A DNA stretch of 64,000 nt from Paenilisteria portnoyi (GCF_014322795.1 NZ_JAASTT010000019.1:1-64000), one strand, 5' to 3'. Positions 28,240 to 36,956 are shown, counted from the stretch's first letter. Numbers and translations: made by a program. Notes: a model not told the origin generated them from the letters alone.

Positions 28240-28327
28240 TATTTGTTGAGGCTCTTAGAAAACGTACTTTGTTTTCTTAGAGCCTCAATATGCATGCGAG
28301 CAAAGCGAGCATGTAATCCCCCAGCGG
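28240..28327 (+). repeat. Intergenic repeat, family B, copy 2
   Basis: This is the best-structured copy. GAGGCTCTTAGAAAAC pairs with GTTTTCTTAGAGCCTC in a 16-bp near-perfect stem, and AATATGCATGCGAGC-AAA-GCGAGCATGTAATCC follows. It lies between the binding-protein gene and its likely promoter region, so it may be in the 5-prime leader of the sugar operon. Confidence 0.75.
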
Positions 28328-28444
28328 TTCTTAGACACCAAACCCAGAACAACCTCTGCGCTAACCTACCACCACCTTGTGAAAAACTCCTCACCCATCT
28401 CACACTTCTAAATCCAACTATCCATTCACATTATCCACACAAAA

Positions 28445-28458
28445 TGTAAACGCCTACA
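28445..28458. promoter_or_regulatory. Candidate cre site (CcpA)
   Basis: TGTAAACGCCTACA differs from the cre consensus TGWAANCGNTNWCA at one position. It lies between the sugar operon and its divergent regulator, a typical location for catabolite repression. Confidence 0.5.
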
Positions 28459-28481
28459 TAAAATATTTAAAAAAGAAGCTC

Positions 28482-28514
28482 TTTAGTTAACCTTTAAGTA
28501 AATTAATAACTAAA
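28482..28514. promoter_or_regulatory. Inverted repeat, candidate operator for the ArsR-type regulator
   Basis: TTTAGTTA (28482-28489) and TAACTAAA (28507-28514) are exact complements. Further CTTTTAGTT, CACTAAA and AACTAAAGG motifs occur between 28540 and 28675. Repeated copies of one heptamer in a divergent promoter region suggest operator sites. Confidence 0.45.
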
Positions 28515-28684
28515 CTTCTTTTATATTTTTACTATAATTCACTAAAATTTTATTGTCAACACTTTTAGTTCTTTTGATAGCAATTTTATGTTATGATAAA
28601 CTAACAGGTTCACTAAACAGATTTACATCTAATTTATACTCTATTTAATCTATCGAATCATTAACTAAAGGAGGATTTTTTTAC

Positions 28685-29596
28685 ATGCAATTAGATATTT
28701 CCAAAGATTCCATTCACGTTTACGAAGCCCTTGCCAGCGACACTAGAATTCAAATTTTGAACCTACTTTCACAAAGTTCGATGAATATTAAGGAGCTCGC
28801 ACACGCTTTACATATGAGTAGCGCCATCATCACGCGACACATCAATCAACTCGAAAACGCCAAATTAATCCGCACAGAAAAAATACCTGGAAAATCTGGC
28901 ATCCAGAAAATTTCCAAGCTCGTCGTAGATAAGATTGAGATTACATTCCCGACCACCATTTACCCTAATTTTAAGATGCGCTCCTTAGAATTACCAGTGG
29001 GCCATTACACAGACTATAACGTCACACCAACGTGCGGACTGGCATCTAGCAAAGACTTCATCGGTCATGTAGACGAACCAAAATACTTCATGGACGCCCG
29101 GCGTATGGAAGCCCAAATCATCTGGTTCACACAAGGCTACCTAGAATACAAAGTTCCAAACCCCCTGCAAAAAGAAGAACAAATAGAGCTGCTCGAGATT
29201 AGTTTCGAAATCGCCTCCGAGTTTCCCTATTCCAACAACGTCTGGCCCTCCGACATCTCTTTCTACCTAAACGGCCACACACTTGGAACATGGACCTGCC
29301 CAGGCAATTTTTCCGATATCCGCGGCAAATACACACCAAGTTGGTGGGAAGACTCTAACAGCCAGTACGGCCTCTTCAAAACCATTCGCATATCCAAACA
29401 CGGCACCCATTTTGATGGAGACATATTATCCGAGCTAACCTTGGACGATTTAGACATAACTGAAGAACTCCTTACATTCCGGATAGCCGTTGAAAAAGAC
29501 GCAAAGAATATTGGCGGGACAACGATATTTGGTAAGGGATTTGGGAACCATCAGAAGGACATGGAGTTTAAGTTTTATTATTCATCGAAGTGCTGA
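28685..29596 (+). CDS. ArsR-type winged-helix regulator with large C-terminal domain
   Basis: A 303-residue protein. The first 90 residues are an ArsR-like winged helix (ALASDTRIQILNLLSQSSMNIKELAHAL, then SSAIITRHINQLENAKLI). The remaining 210 residues form a beta-rich domain with several tryptophans and aromatic residues (DISFYLNGHTLGTW, YTPSWWEDSNSQYG) that looks like a carbohydrate-binding fold. No classical metal-binding Cys pair of metal-sensing ArsR proteins is seen. It is divergent from the GH2/ABC sugar operon and probably senses the sugar or its product. The start has AAAGGAGG at good distance. The stop codon falls inside the family A repeat that follows. Confidence 0.85.
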   Translation: MQLDISKDSIHVYEALASDTRIQILNLLSQSSMNIKELAHALHMSSAIITRHINQLENAKLIRTEKIPGKSGIQKISKLVVDKIEITFPTTIYPNFKMRSLELPVGHYTDYNVTPTCGLASSKDFIGHVDEPKYFMDARRMEAQIIWFTQGYLEYKVPNPLQKEEQIELLEISFEIASEFPYSNNVWPSDISFYLNGHTLGTWTCPGNFSDIRGKYTPSWWEDSNSQYGLFKTIRISKHGTHFDGDILSELTLDDLDITEELLTFRIAVEKDAKNIGGTTIFGKGFGNHQKDMEFKFYYSSKC

Positions 29597-29740
29597 AACG
29601 GCCCGTTAGGCTCCGAAAAAAACTGGAGCGGCCGCAAGAAAAAGCCGCTCTTGCTTTTTGTGGAGGGCGTGAAGTTTTCGAGGAGTTGGCCGTTGAAGCC
29701 GGATCCCGGAGGCGCCAAACATGACGCCGAACAAAGTCCA
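29590..29740 (+). repeat. Intergenic repeat, family A, copy 3
   Basis: Starts GTGCTGAAAC, overlapping the regulator's stop codon, and continues CTCCGAAAAAA, a GCAAG-containing hairpin, TTTTCGAGGAG, GAAGCCGG and CATGACGCC. The same order occurs on the minus strand at 187-313 and onward. The hairpin bases differ from copy 2 but remain complementary. Confidence 0.65.
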
Positions 29741-29838
29741 CGCTGAATCTGACTCCATATAAAACCAAAACCATCCCGCTCACTCGCCTTTTATTCGGTT
29801 TAGCATTTAATCCAGATTCCCCGTGCCAGACCCACCAA

Positions 29839-29916
29839 TGGATTACATGCTCGCTCTGCTCTCATGCATATTGGGGTTCTAACTCAGCATAATACGCTTC
29901 ATAAGAATCCCAACAA
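29839..29916 (-). repeat. Intergenic repeat, family B, copy 4 (inverted)
   Basis: On the minus strand it reads GTTGTTGGGATTCTTATGAAG, then GAGTTAGAACCCCAATATGC and GAGCGAGCATGTAATCC. It follows a family A unit, reproducing the A-then-inverted-B order seen at 313 down to 83. Confidence 0.65.
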
Positions 29917-29922
29917 CAAACC

Positions 29923-29967
29923 AACACCCCTCCCGACGCATCACAATCTCACGTCAAGAGGGGTGTT
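29923..29967 (-). terminator. Terminator after ylaN
   Basis: AACACCCCT pairs with AGGGGTGTT, extended by CCGACG/CGTC inside. It lies directly after the ylaN stop on the minus strand. Confidence 0.75.
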
Positions 29968-29979
29968 CTATATCTATAT

Positions 29980-30258
29980 TTACTTACTAGTCGACAATTC
30001 ATGTAATACGGAAAGCTCTTTCTCAAGCGTGCTCAACAAGCTCTTCCCTTCCGCTCTGTCAATCAAGCCTAATCTCACCGCAAAATTTATCTCGCGCGAT
30101 AAGCCGTACATTTGGGTATCTAAAACTTCTTCGTAGGCTGGACATTGAGGTAAAGTCAGGTTATCCATCTGCACCTTAATTAACTGCAAAATTCTTTTCG
30201 CATCTTCTTTAAGAAGAGTAATTGCCTCTTCTCTGTGATCGATTTGTTTATTTGTCAT
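29980..30258 (-). CDS. ylaN: YlaN family protein (UPF0358)
   Basis: A 92-residue small soluble protein nearly identical in pattern to Bacillus subtilis Yla[38 protein letters not shown] and [11 protein letters not shown]. YlaN is a conserved Firmicutes protein important for growth and reported to act in iron homeostasis with Fur in some species. The ATG at 30258 has GGGGG seven to eight bases upstream. Its usual neighbour ftsW is 7 kb away here because the sugar island lies between. A TATACT -10 at 30347-30352 is likely its promoter. Confidence 0.95.
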   Translation of the reverse strand: MTNKQIDHREEAITLLKEDAKRILQLIKVQMDNLTLPQCPAYEEVLDTQMYGLSREINFAVRLGLIDRAEGKSLLSTLEKELSVLHELSTSK

Positions 30259-30394
30259 CACAGAACCCCCCATTCAAAACACATCTACATGCGCTTCATT
30301 AATCTATTTCCATCAAAACTGTAATTTTGCGAATTTTATCCTCTTTAGTATAGCATATTTTTTTCACCATGTAACCTGATATCCTAACAATTTT

Positions 30395-30697
30395 TTAAGA
30401 TAACCACATGACAGTCATTAGATACATAAAAACGAAGAAGCATAGGCTCAGCGGGATCGATAAATAGATAATAATCCTATCAAAAAACTGAAAATGCCTC
30501 TTGAACGACCTGAAAAAAGCAATCGACATCATGACAACATAGCCAATAATCAGAGCAAACGCAATGCCAAACGCCAAGTAAAAGTTATCAAACCAGTAAA
30601 CCGCTTGCTGAACAAATACCAACGCTAAAAAAGCTACTACTGATGCCAATAAAGTAATCACCATCTCTTTATGCCCCGCCTTTTTCTCTATCACCAT
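30395..30697 (-). CDS. Small three-span membrane protein of unknown function
   Basis: A 100-residue protein with hydrophobic segments near residues 12-32, 38-60 and 75-98. I do not recognise a family. It is divergent from ylaI, and the ATG has a GGAGGTTTTAGAA ribosome site. Its position among ylaN, ylaI and typA suggests a conserved locus member, but no function can be proposed. Confidence 0.75.
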   Translation of the reverse strand: MVIEKKAGHKEMVITLLASVVAFLALVFVQQAVYWFDNFYLAFGIAFALIIGYVVMMSIAFFRSFKRHFQFFDRIIIYLSIPLSLCFFVFMYLMTVMWLS

Positions 30698-30748
30698 TTC
30701 TAAAACCTCCGTTAGTATACCAATGTTTATCTTTCATTTTTTTCATGC

Positions 30749-30754
30749 TATAAT
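30749..30754 (+). promoter_or_regulatory. -10 box for ylaI
   Basis: TATAAT lies 20 bases before the ylaI ATG with TTATCT about 16 bases upstream. The leader is very short. Confidence 0.5.
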
Positions 30755-30774
30755 AAAATCACGAGGTGAACGCA

Positions 30775-30993
30775 ATGAAGGCACAATGTATTTTATGTGA
30801 GACAATTGATGAACTAGATGATAAGAAATTTAAAACGAAACAACTACGCAATAAACCGATTCGTATGTATCTTTGCCCTGAATGTGAAGGTCGTATTGCT
30901 GAAAAAACGGTAGCTCGAATCAATTCTGGTAAATTTGAATTTCATAAGCCAAAAACGAAAAGCTTTATTGAAAAACCCGCTAAACATGAATAG
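30775..30993 (+). CDS. ylaI: YlaI-like zinc-ribbon protein (DUF2197)
   Basis: A 72-residue protein with two Cys pairs, CILC (residues 5-8) and CPEC (34-37), which form a probable zinc ribbon. It matches Bacillus YlaI in size, in motif and in being near typA and ylaN. Function is unknown. The ATG at 30775 follows GAGGTG by six bases. A GTG nine bases upstream lies inside that site. The last codons form the ascending arm of its own terminator. Confidence 0.9.
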   Translation: MKAQCILCETIDELDDKKFKTKQLRNKPIRMYLCPECEGRIAEKTVARINSGKFEFHKPKTKSFIEKPAKHE

Positions 30994-31003
30994 CGGGTTT
31001 TTG
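30971..31003 (+). terminator. Terminator overlapping the end of ylaI
   Basis: AAAACCCGCTA pairs with TAGCGGGTTTT around an eight-base loop. The left arm and loop encode the last residues, and the UAG stop is the first base-paired triplet of the right arm. Confidence 0.9.
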
Positions 31004-31031
31004 TTTGTACTCCATCCTAATTTGAAATACC

Positions 31032-31943
31032 TTATTCCGTAATCCGGAAATCCAAATCGATCGCTTTCGTCGTTTTTGTCGGCAATGCTTTTTCTGCGAA
31101 GTCATTCGGATTTGGCACTACTAGCTTGGTCAGATGCACAAGCGTGTAGTAGTTTTGCTTATTCAGCATATAGGTAATCGCGCCTTCTCGTTTTGATTTC
31201 GCTGGGAACATATTATGCGCGGACGGACTGCCTGTTAATTGATAGGCTGTTGGCACGAAGTTTTCTAGACTGGCACCTTTGGAAATGCCGCCACCATTGA
31301 TTTGAATACGCTCTGCTAAATAGTTGATGTTGCTCGCTGTCGTATTTTCAACAATCACGTCAGCCGTTACCACAAAGCCATCTTGATTAGCTAAATAGGA
31401 TTCTGGACTATAAGGATCCATTTTTTTATTAGCTCCTGTTACGCTTTCCAACTTGTATTGCTTCACCGTTACTTTTAACGGGCCAAAATCAGCTGTTTGA
31501 GGTGTTGTATTTAAGTAGACTAACGATACTGTTCCGCCTGTTTTCGGTGCTACTGCGGATTGTTTAAAGCCATCTGCACTCAAAGAAAAGGCTACTGTCG
31601 TGGCGGTTGCCGCAGGTTTCTTCGCAGTTTCCGTTTTTGGTGTTTCTACTTTCTGATCAGGCGTTGTCGCTTCTTCCTCTTTCACCTGTGTATCCTCTGT
31701 CGCCGGCGCATCTTCCTCCGTTGTTACTTCTTCTTTATCTTGTTTTGCCTCTGTTTTCTCTTTGGTATCCTCGCTAGAATTCACATCTTGCTTTGCCGTA
31801 TCGGTCTCTTTCGTTACTTGTTTCTCCTCTGTTTTCGGCGTTTGCTCCTCCGATTCCGAGCTTTTCGAGTCAGCCCCCGAACCACAAGCTGACAATCCAA
31901 AAACCATCACACTCATTGTGCCTACCATCAGTAATTTCTTCAT
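31032..31943 (-). CDS. Lipoprotein with acidic low-complexity linker (DUF5068-like)
   Basis: A 303-residue lipoprotein. The lipobox LSAC (Cys near residue 20) is followed by about 90 residues rich in Glu, Lys and Thr, then a globular domain (about 120-303) with VTADVIVENTTASNINY, which resembles the beta-sandwich DUF4352/DUF5068 proteins of Gram-positives. It is anchored outside the membrane, the linker spanning the wall. An equivalent lipoprotein is found next to typA in L. monocytogenes. Function is unknown. AAGGAGGGGATTTGC precedes the ATG. Confidence 0.85.
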   Translation of the reverse strand: MKKLLMVGTMSVMVFGLSACGSGADSKSSESEEQTPKTEEKQVTKETDTAKQDVNSSEDTKEKTEAKQDKEEVTTEEDAPATEDTQVKEEEATTPDQKVETPKTETAKKPAATATTVAFSLSADGFKQSAVAPKTGGTVSLVYLNTTPQTADFGPLKVTVKQYKLESVTGANKKMDPYSPESYLANQDGFVVTADVIVENTTASNINYLAERIQINGGGISKGASLENFVPTAYQLTGSPSAHNMFPAKSKREGAITYMLNKQNYYTLVHLTKLVVPNPNDFAEKALPTKTTKAIDLDFRITE

Positions 31944-32059
31944 GCAAATCCCCTCCTTCTTTCACGTCTTTCCTTAAAAGAATTATACCAAAAAAACCGT
32001 CATATTACAATCATGTTACAAAAATAATTAAGTAGATGAAATTTTCAACAACTAAAAAA

Positions 32060-32081
32060 AGCCGTCCAACAAAGGACGACT
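32060..32081 (-). terminator. Terminator after typA
   Basis: AGCCGTCC pairs with GGACGACT-type bases around AACAAA, and on the minus strand seven T follow. It lies nine bases after the typA stop. Confidence 0.75.
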
Positions 32082-32090
32082 CTCCATGAT

Positions 32091-33929
32091 TTATTCAGAT
32101 ACTTTTGTACGTTTCGCTGCCTTTTCACGTTCGTTTTTGTTCAAGATTTTCTTACGCAAACGAATGCTTTCTGGCGTTACTTCGCAATACTCGTCATCAT
32201 TTAGGAATTCTAGTGATTCTTCAAGTGTTAATGTACGAGGTTTTTTGATAACGTTTGTTTGGTCTTTATTCGCTGAACGAATATTTGTCATTTGTTTCGC
32301 TTTTACGATATTTACTGCGATATCGCCGTCACGGTTATTTTCCCCAACGATCATACCTTCATAAATATCTGTACCTGGTTCAACAAAGATAGTACCGCGA
32401 TCTTCTACTTGCATTGTTCCGTAAGTAGTTGATTTACCAGTTTCCATCGATACAAGAACACCACGGCTACGTCCACCGACACGACCTTTTTGCATTGGTT
32501 GGTAAGAATCGAATGTGTGGTTTAGGATACCATAACCACGAGTCATCGATAGGAATTCCGTTGTGTAACCGATAAGCCCACGTGATGGTACTAGGAAAAT
32601 CAAGCGAACTTGACCAGAACCGTCATTGACCATATCAGCCATTTCACCTTTACGCAAACCGATAGATTCCATGATGCTACCAACATATTCTTCAGGAGTA
32701 TCAATTTGTACGCGTTCCATTGGCTCACATTTCACGCCATCGATTTCGCGGATGATAACTTCTGGTTTAGATACTTGTAATTCGTAACCTTGACGACGCA
32801 TGTTTTCAATTAGAATTGATAGATGCAACTCACCACGGCCAGATACAACCCAAGCGTCTGGTGAAGAAGTTGGGTCAATACGTAAACTTACATCTGTTTG
32901 TAGCTCAGATAGTAAACGTTCTTCAATTTTACGGCTTGTTACGTGTTTACCTTCACGACCAGCGAACGGACTGTTGTTCGTTACAAAAGTCATTTGCAAA
33001 GTAGGCTCGTCAATACGCAAAATTGGCAGGGCTTCTTGGTGATCGTCTGGTGTTACTGTTTCCCCAACGAAGATATCTTCCATTCCAGAAACGGCAACGA
33101 GATCGCCGGCTTTTGCATGTGTAATTTCAACGCGCTTAAGACCTAAGAAACCGAACATTTTGGTTACGCGGAATTTCTTCACGCTACCGTCTAGTTTCAT
33201 CAAGGCAACCGATTGACCAACTTCCATTGTTCCACGGAAGATACGACCGATACCGATACGACCAACGTAGTCATTGTAATCAAGTAAAGATACTTGGAAT
33301 TGCAAAGGCTCGTCGCTGTTATCCACAGGCGCTGGTACGTTATTGATGATTAAGTCAAAAATAGGATCCATTGTTTCTGTTTGATCTTCCACTTTATCGC
33401 TTAATGAACTTGTTCCATTAACTGCCGCAGCGTATACAACTGGGAATTCCAATTGATCTTCGTCTGCACCAAGTTCGATGAATAATTCTAAAACTTCATC
33501 TACAACTTCTGCTGGACGCGCTGATGGGCGGTCAATTTTGTTTACTACTACAAGTGGTGTTAAATGTTGCTCTAGTGCTTTTTTCAGTACGAAACGCGTT
33601 TGTGGCATTGTACCTTCATACGCATCAACGACTAGGACAACACCGTCAACCATTTTCATAATACGTTCTACTTCCCCACCGAAATCGGCATGTCCGGGAG
33701 TATCTAAAATATTGATATGCACACCGTTATGATTGATGGCAGTATTTTTCGCAAGAATTGTAATACCACGCTCTTTTTCAATGGCATTGCTATCCATCGC
33801 ACGCTCAGCTACTTGCTCGTGATCGTTGAAAGTTCCTGACTTACGTAAAAGTTGGTCCACCAATGTAGTTTTACCATGGTCAACGTGGGCAATAATAGCG
33901 ACGTTACGAATATCTTCTCTTAATTTCAA
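32091..33929 (-). CDS. typA: Ribosome-associated GTPase TypA/BipA
   Basis: A 612-residue translational GTPase. G1 AHVDHGKT (about 14-21), G3 [11 protein letters not shown] and G4 [10 protein letters not shown] are intact. EF-G-like domains and the BipA-specific C-terminal domain follow ([19 protein letters not shown]). It binds ribosomes and supports 50S assembly and stress or cold growth. The start is TTG at 33929, seven bases after AGGAGG, and no in-frame ATG is near the expected N-terminus. Transcribed alone, with a possible leader of about 190 bases. Confidence 0.97.
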   Translation of the reverse strand: MKLREDIRNVAIIAHVDHGKTTLVDQLLRKSGTFNDHEQVAERAMDSNAIEKERGITILAKNTAINHNGVHINILDTPGHADFGGEVERIMKMVDGVVLVVDAYEGTMPQTRFVLKKALEQHLTPLVVVNKIDRPSARPAEVVDEVLELFIELGADEDQLEFPVVYAAAVNGTSSLSDKVEDQTETMDPIFDLIINNVPAPVDNSDEPLQFQVSLLDYNDYVGRIGIGRIFRGTMEVGQSVALMKLDGSVKKFRVTKMFGFLGLKRVEITHAKAGDLVAVSGMEDIFVGETVTPDDHQEALPILRIDEPTLQMTFVTNNSPFAGREGKHVTSRKIEERLLSELQTDVSLRIDPTSSPDAWVVSGRGELHLSILIENMRRQGYELQVSKPEVIIREIDGVKCEPMERVQIDTPEEYVGSIMESIGLRKGEMADMVNDGSGQVRLIFLVPSRGLIGYTTEFLSMTRGYGILNHTFDSYQPMQKGRVGGRSRGVLVSMETGKSTTYGTMQVEDRGTIFVEPGTDIYEGMIVGENNRDGDIAVNIVKAKQMTNIRSANKDQTNVIKKPRTLTLEESLEFLNDDEYCEVTPESIRLRKKILNKNEREKAAKRTKVSE

Positions 33930-34207
33930 AATGTTTCCTCCTAATATTAAATTACCTTCTCGAAACTGGCACGTGAAACCCTGCTCAGTTGCTCAAAAAT
34001 GGCCTAACTAAAGTCAAGCGCTCTTCATATATGGTAATACGACTTAGCTACCAGAGCCAAAAGAAAGAGGAAAATTGGCTTATTTTCCCCGTTTCTGGAT
34101 CGTTTAGTTTTAATCAACTTTCCAATTATAGCACATTTTCTTGGGTTTAGCACGATTTTTATTCCATAAAATGAAATTTAGCTGGGCGCGCGAGGCATTC
34201 CCGTTTT
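33930..34207. other. typA upstream region
   Basis: About 280 bases without a gene between typA and suhB. A TATAAT -10-like box on the minus strand (34125-34130) would give a leader of about 190 bases. No known riboswitch was recognised. Confidence 0.4.
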
Positions 34208-34984
34208 TCAGCGGCTATAGTCACGCAAAATCTCGGCATGAACACCAGGGCTCGCAACGAATGAATCGCCTTTTTCGGTGATTACCATCTCAGAGCCGTC
34301 CACGCGTGTCACGATGGCGTCTACTTCCTCAGCTATAATTTTTCCAGCGCCGATGTCCCATGGTGATAGATTGGCGCTCACATAAGCGTCTGCGCGTCCT
34401 GTTGCCACTGCCATGTACTCAAGTGTCGCCGCGCCGTATAAACGCAATCCGCGAGCCGCTTGGATGACCGGGAGCATGTGTGGGAATTTGCGAACCGACG
34501 CCGTATTGATAATCACGAGAGAATCTTCCAGTTTGTTATCGGTCGCAAGTTTTGGAATCTTCACATCGTTCACGAAAGCACCTTCTCCGCGCTTAGCAAA
34601 GTAGAATTCACCACCGACGATATCGTATATATACGCCAGTTCCCCGACGCCTTCTTGGTAAATACCGAGCGAAATCGCAAAATTCCGTTTCTGTTCGACG
34701 AAATTCACCGTACCGTCAATCGGATCAAGCACCCAAACAATACCTTCTAAACTCGTGATTTCTTCGCCGTACCCCTCTTCGCCAAGCAAGCGATGTCCCG
34801 GGAAATGAGCCGCAATTTTCTCCGCAAAATAATGTTCTGTTGCTTTATCGACATTCGTCACCAAATCATTGCGATCCGATTTCGCCTCGACTTCAATATT
34901 AGATTGTTCGAGCGCCATAAAAATCCGATTTCCCGCTTCCTCCAACCATTCCCGCGCTAGTTGATCGATTTTCTCCAGTACCAT
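34208..34984 (-). CDS. Inositol monophosphatase family protein (SuhB/YktC-like)
   Basis: A 258-residue magnesium-dependent sugar phosphatase. Metal and substrate motifs are present: GEEGYGEE (E of motif I region), WVLDPIDGTVNFV (motif A) and WDIGAGKIIAEEV (motif B). It may hydrolyse inositol phosphate, NADP or fructose-1,6-bisphosphate-type substrates. The family does not settle this. AAGGAG is about ten bases before the ATG. It is divergent from the yktB-like gene, as yktC lies near yktB in Bacillus. Confidence 0.93.
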   Translation of the reverse strand: MVLEKIDQLAREWLEEAGNRIFMALEQSNIEVEAKSDRNDLVTNVDKATEHYFAEKIAAHFPGHRLLGEEGYGEEITSLEGIVWVLDPIDGTVNFVEQKRNFAISLGIYQEGVGELAYIYDIVGGEFYFAKRGEGAFVNDVKIPKLATDNKLEDSLVIINTASVRKFPHMLPVIQAARGLRLYGAATLEYMAVATGRADAYVSANLSPWDIGAGKIIAEEVDAIVTRVDGSEMVITEKGDSFVASPGVHAEILRDYSR

Positions 34985-35117
34985 CTTCGCACCACTCCTT
35001 CATTTTGTTTCTTATTTTTCCTAGCTTATCATAATTTCAAGCTAAATACAGCCTCTACGACTCGTTTTTACGTTATAATGAAAGGAGCGCCTATTTTTAC
35101 GAAAGCGAGGAATCTTA

Positions 35118-35735
35118 ATGACTTTTACAAAAAATGATTTTAAAGCAATGCAAACACCAGGGCTCGAGGACCGGATGGAAGCGATTCAAACACAGATTCA
35201 GCCTAAATTTCGCGAAATCGGCGAGGGGCTTGCTACTTATTTAAGTGCTAAAACAGGAACGGAGATGTTTCTGCATATTGCGCGTCACGCCCGCCGTTCG
35301 GTGAATCCGCCTGATAGTACGTGGCTTGCGGTTGCTAATAATAAACGCGGCTACAAAAAACATCCGCATTTCCAAGTCGGGATTTGGGATGAATACGTCT
35401 TTATTTGGCTTGCTTTCATCTATGAAACGGAGAACCGTCAAATCGTCGTGCATAATTTCCTAGAAAATCTGGATCAGCTGGAAAACTTGCCAGCGAACTT
35501 TTCGATTTCACCAGATCATACGGAAAAACCGACAAGCCTTATCCAAAATACAGATTTAACTAAGATTCTAGAGCGATTCCGCGATGTGAAGAAGGGTGAA
35601 TTTATGGTTGGCCGTATTTTCAAACCTGGTGATGCTGCCTTGAAAAGTGATGCTTCGTTTACAAAAGAACTCGAAAAAACGGTGGACTTGTTGCTACCAC
35701 TTTACGATATGAGTTTTGAAATGCAAGAAATTTAG
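35118..35735 (+). CDS. yktB: YktB-like protein (UPF0637, DUF1054)
   Basis: A 205-residue soluble protein matching Bacillus YktB: FKAMQTPGLEDRMEAIQ at the start, AKTGTEMFLHIARHARRSVNPP mid-protein and PHFQVGIWDEYVFIWLAFIYE. It has no known function. Its fold is unique to the family. GCGAGG precedes the ATG and a TATAAT at 35074-35079 is a probable -10. Followed by a separate promoter for the next transcript. Confidence 0.92.
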   Translation: MTFTKNDFKAMQTPGLEDRMEAIQTQIQPKFREIGEGLATYLSAKTGTEMFLHIARHARRSVNPPDSTWLAVANNKRGYKKHPHFQVGIWDEYVFIWLAFIYETENRQIVVHNFLENLDQLENLPANFSISPDHTEKPTSLIQNTDLTKILERFRDVKKGEFMVGRIFKPGDAALKSDASFTKELEKTVDLLLPLYDMSFEMQEI

Positions 35736-35744
35736 CAGTAACCA

Positions 35745-35773
35745 TGTACAAAACAGCTAAATCTCTGTATAAT
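35745..35773 (+). promoter_or_regulatory. Promoter upstream of the small ORF and corA
   Basis: TGTACA (35745-35750) and TATAAT (35768-35773) are 17 bases apart, about 35 bases before a ribosome site and ATG at 35814. Confidence 0.55.
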
Positions 35774-35813
35774 GATGAAGTTGTGATTATTTGAGAAAAA
35801 GGAGTTGAGCACC

Positions 35814-35974
35814 ATGAAAACGAGTATCGCGCCGAGTGAACCAGATCCGCATCAGAGGTCATGCAAGGATTCGAGCCATGGCTTGCAACAGCACTCCATT
35901 TGGCTGAATCCTTAGAAAAGGAGGAATACGCCTATGCATCAAATTTTCAAATCGAACGAAGCTGGTAAATTAGA
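35814..35974 (+). pseudogene. Small gene upstream of corA, apparently frameshifted
   Basis: ATG at 35814 follows AAGGAG with a nine-base spacer, yet its frame stops after 33 codons (at 35915). From about 35856 the frame shifted by minus one reads EVMQGFEPWLATALHLAESL and then EKEEYAYASNFQIERSW before a stop at 35974, overlapping the corA start by about 40 bases. The second frame looks like a genuine amphipathic small protein, and the first supplies its start. A one-base change near 35850-35860 would join them into about 54 residues. It may be a pseudogene, a sequencing error or a programmed shift. Bacillus has a small gene near yktB (ykzI) that would be worth comparing. Confidence 0.5.
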
Positions 35975-36878
35975 AGAATTAGAGAAACCAGAGCGCAATT
36001 GTTGGATTAACATCGTGGCGCCGTCATCGGAAGAAATTAATCAGATTGCCGACCAGTACGGGGTTCCGCTTGAGTTTCTCGAAGATCCACTAGATAAAGA
36101 TGAAAGTGCACGGATTGAACGGGATGACGATACGGAAGCTATCCTGATTATTTGTGACTTTCCGATCGTGGATGAGGACGATATTCACTATGCGTCTTTT
36201 GAAACGATTCCACTTGGGATGATTATGACGAAGGATTATTTTATCACGATTTGCACGATTGACTCATCGATTATTCAGTCCTTCATTAAAAATCGGATAA
36301 AAGGCTTTTTTACGCACATGAAAACGCGTTTTGCCTTGCAAATATTGTATATGATTTCGACGCAATTTCTCCGTCACTTGAAGCGGATGAGTCGTCAAAC
36401 GGATGATATTGAGAAAGAGCTTCACGAATCGATGAAAAACAAGCAACTTTACGATTTAATGGGGATTGAGAAAAGTTTGGTTTACTTCCTGACCGCCCTC
36501 AAATCGAACAAGCTGGTGCTCGACAAAATGATGCGCCAACATATCGTGAAGATGTACGAGGAAGATCAAGATTTACTGGAAGATGTTATTATTGAAAACC
36601 GGCAAGGGATTGAGATGGCTGAAGTTCACTCGAATATTTTGAGTGGGATGATGGATGCCTACGCGTCGATTATTTCGAATAACATGAATATCGTGATGAA
36701 ATTCCTGACCTCGTTTACGATCATTTTGACGATTCCGACGATGGTGTTTAGTTTTTACGGGATGAACGTAAGATTGCCATTATCTGATATTCCTATTGCC
36801 TGGGTACTCGTCATCTGTATTTCGTTTGGAATCGCTGGGATACTCGGCTTTGTCTTTTGGAAACGGAAATTTTTCTAA
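35934..36878 (+). CDS. corA: CorA family magnesium transporter
   Basis: A 314-residue divalent-cation channel. A large acidic N-terminal cytoplasmic domain is followed by a long helix and two C-terminal spans. The signature YGMN follows the first span and the second span ends in a basic KRK tail. It takes up Mg2+, possibly also Co2+ or Ni2+. AAGGAGG is nine bases upstream of the ATG. The start lies within the preceding small gene's shifted frame, so the two may be translationally coupled. Confidence 0.95.
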   Translation: MHQIFKSNEAGKLEELEKPERNCWINIVAPSSEEINQIADQYGVPLEFLEDPLDKDESARIERDDDTEAILIICDFPIVDEDDIHYASFETIPLGMIMTKDYFITICTIDSSIIQSFIKNRIKGFFTHMKTRFALQILYMISTQFLRHLKRMSRQTDDIEKELHESMKNKQLYDLMGIEKSLVYFLTALKSNKLVLDKMMRQHIVKMYEEDQDLLEDVIIENRQGIEMAEVHSNILSGMMDAYASIISNNMNIVMKFLTSFTIILTIPTMVFSFYGMNVRLPLSDIPIAWVLVICISFGIAGILGFVFWKRKFF

Positions 36879-36882
36879 CTTT

Positions 36883-36911
36883 AAACCACTTTCTACTACG
36901 GAAGGTGGTTT
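36883..36911 (+). terminator. Terminator after corA
   Basis: AAACCACTTTC pairs with GAAGGTGGTTT around seven bases, followed by T-rich sequence. Confidence 0.85.
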
Positions 36912-36956
36912 TCTTATGCCAAAATCGGGAAAACCCTTAGCAAAGAGGTGAAAGTA

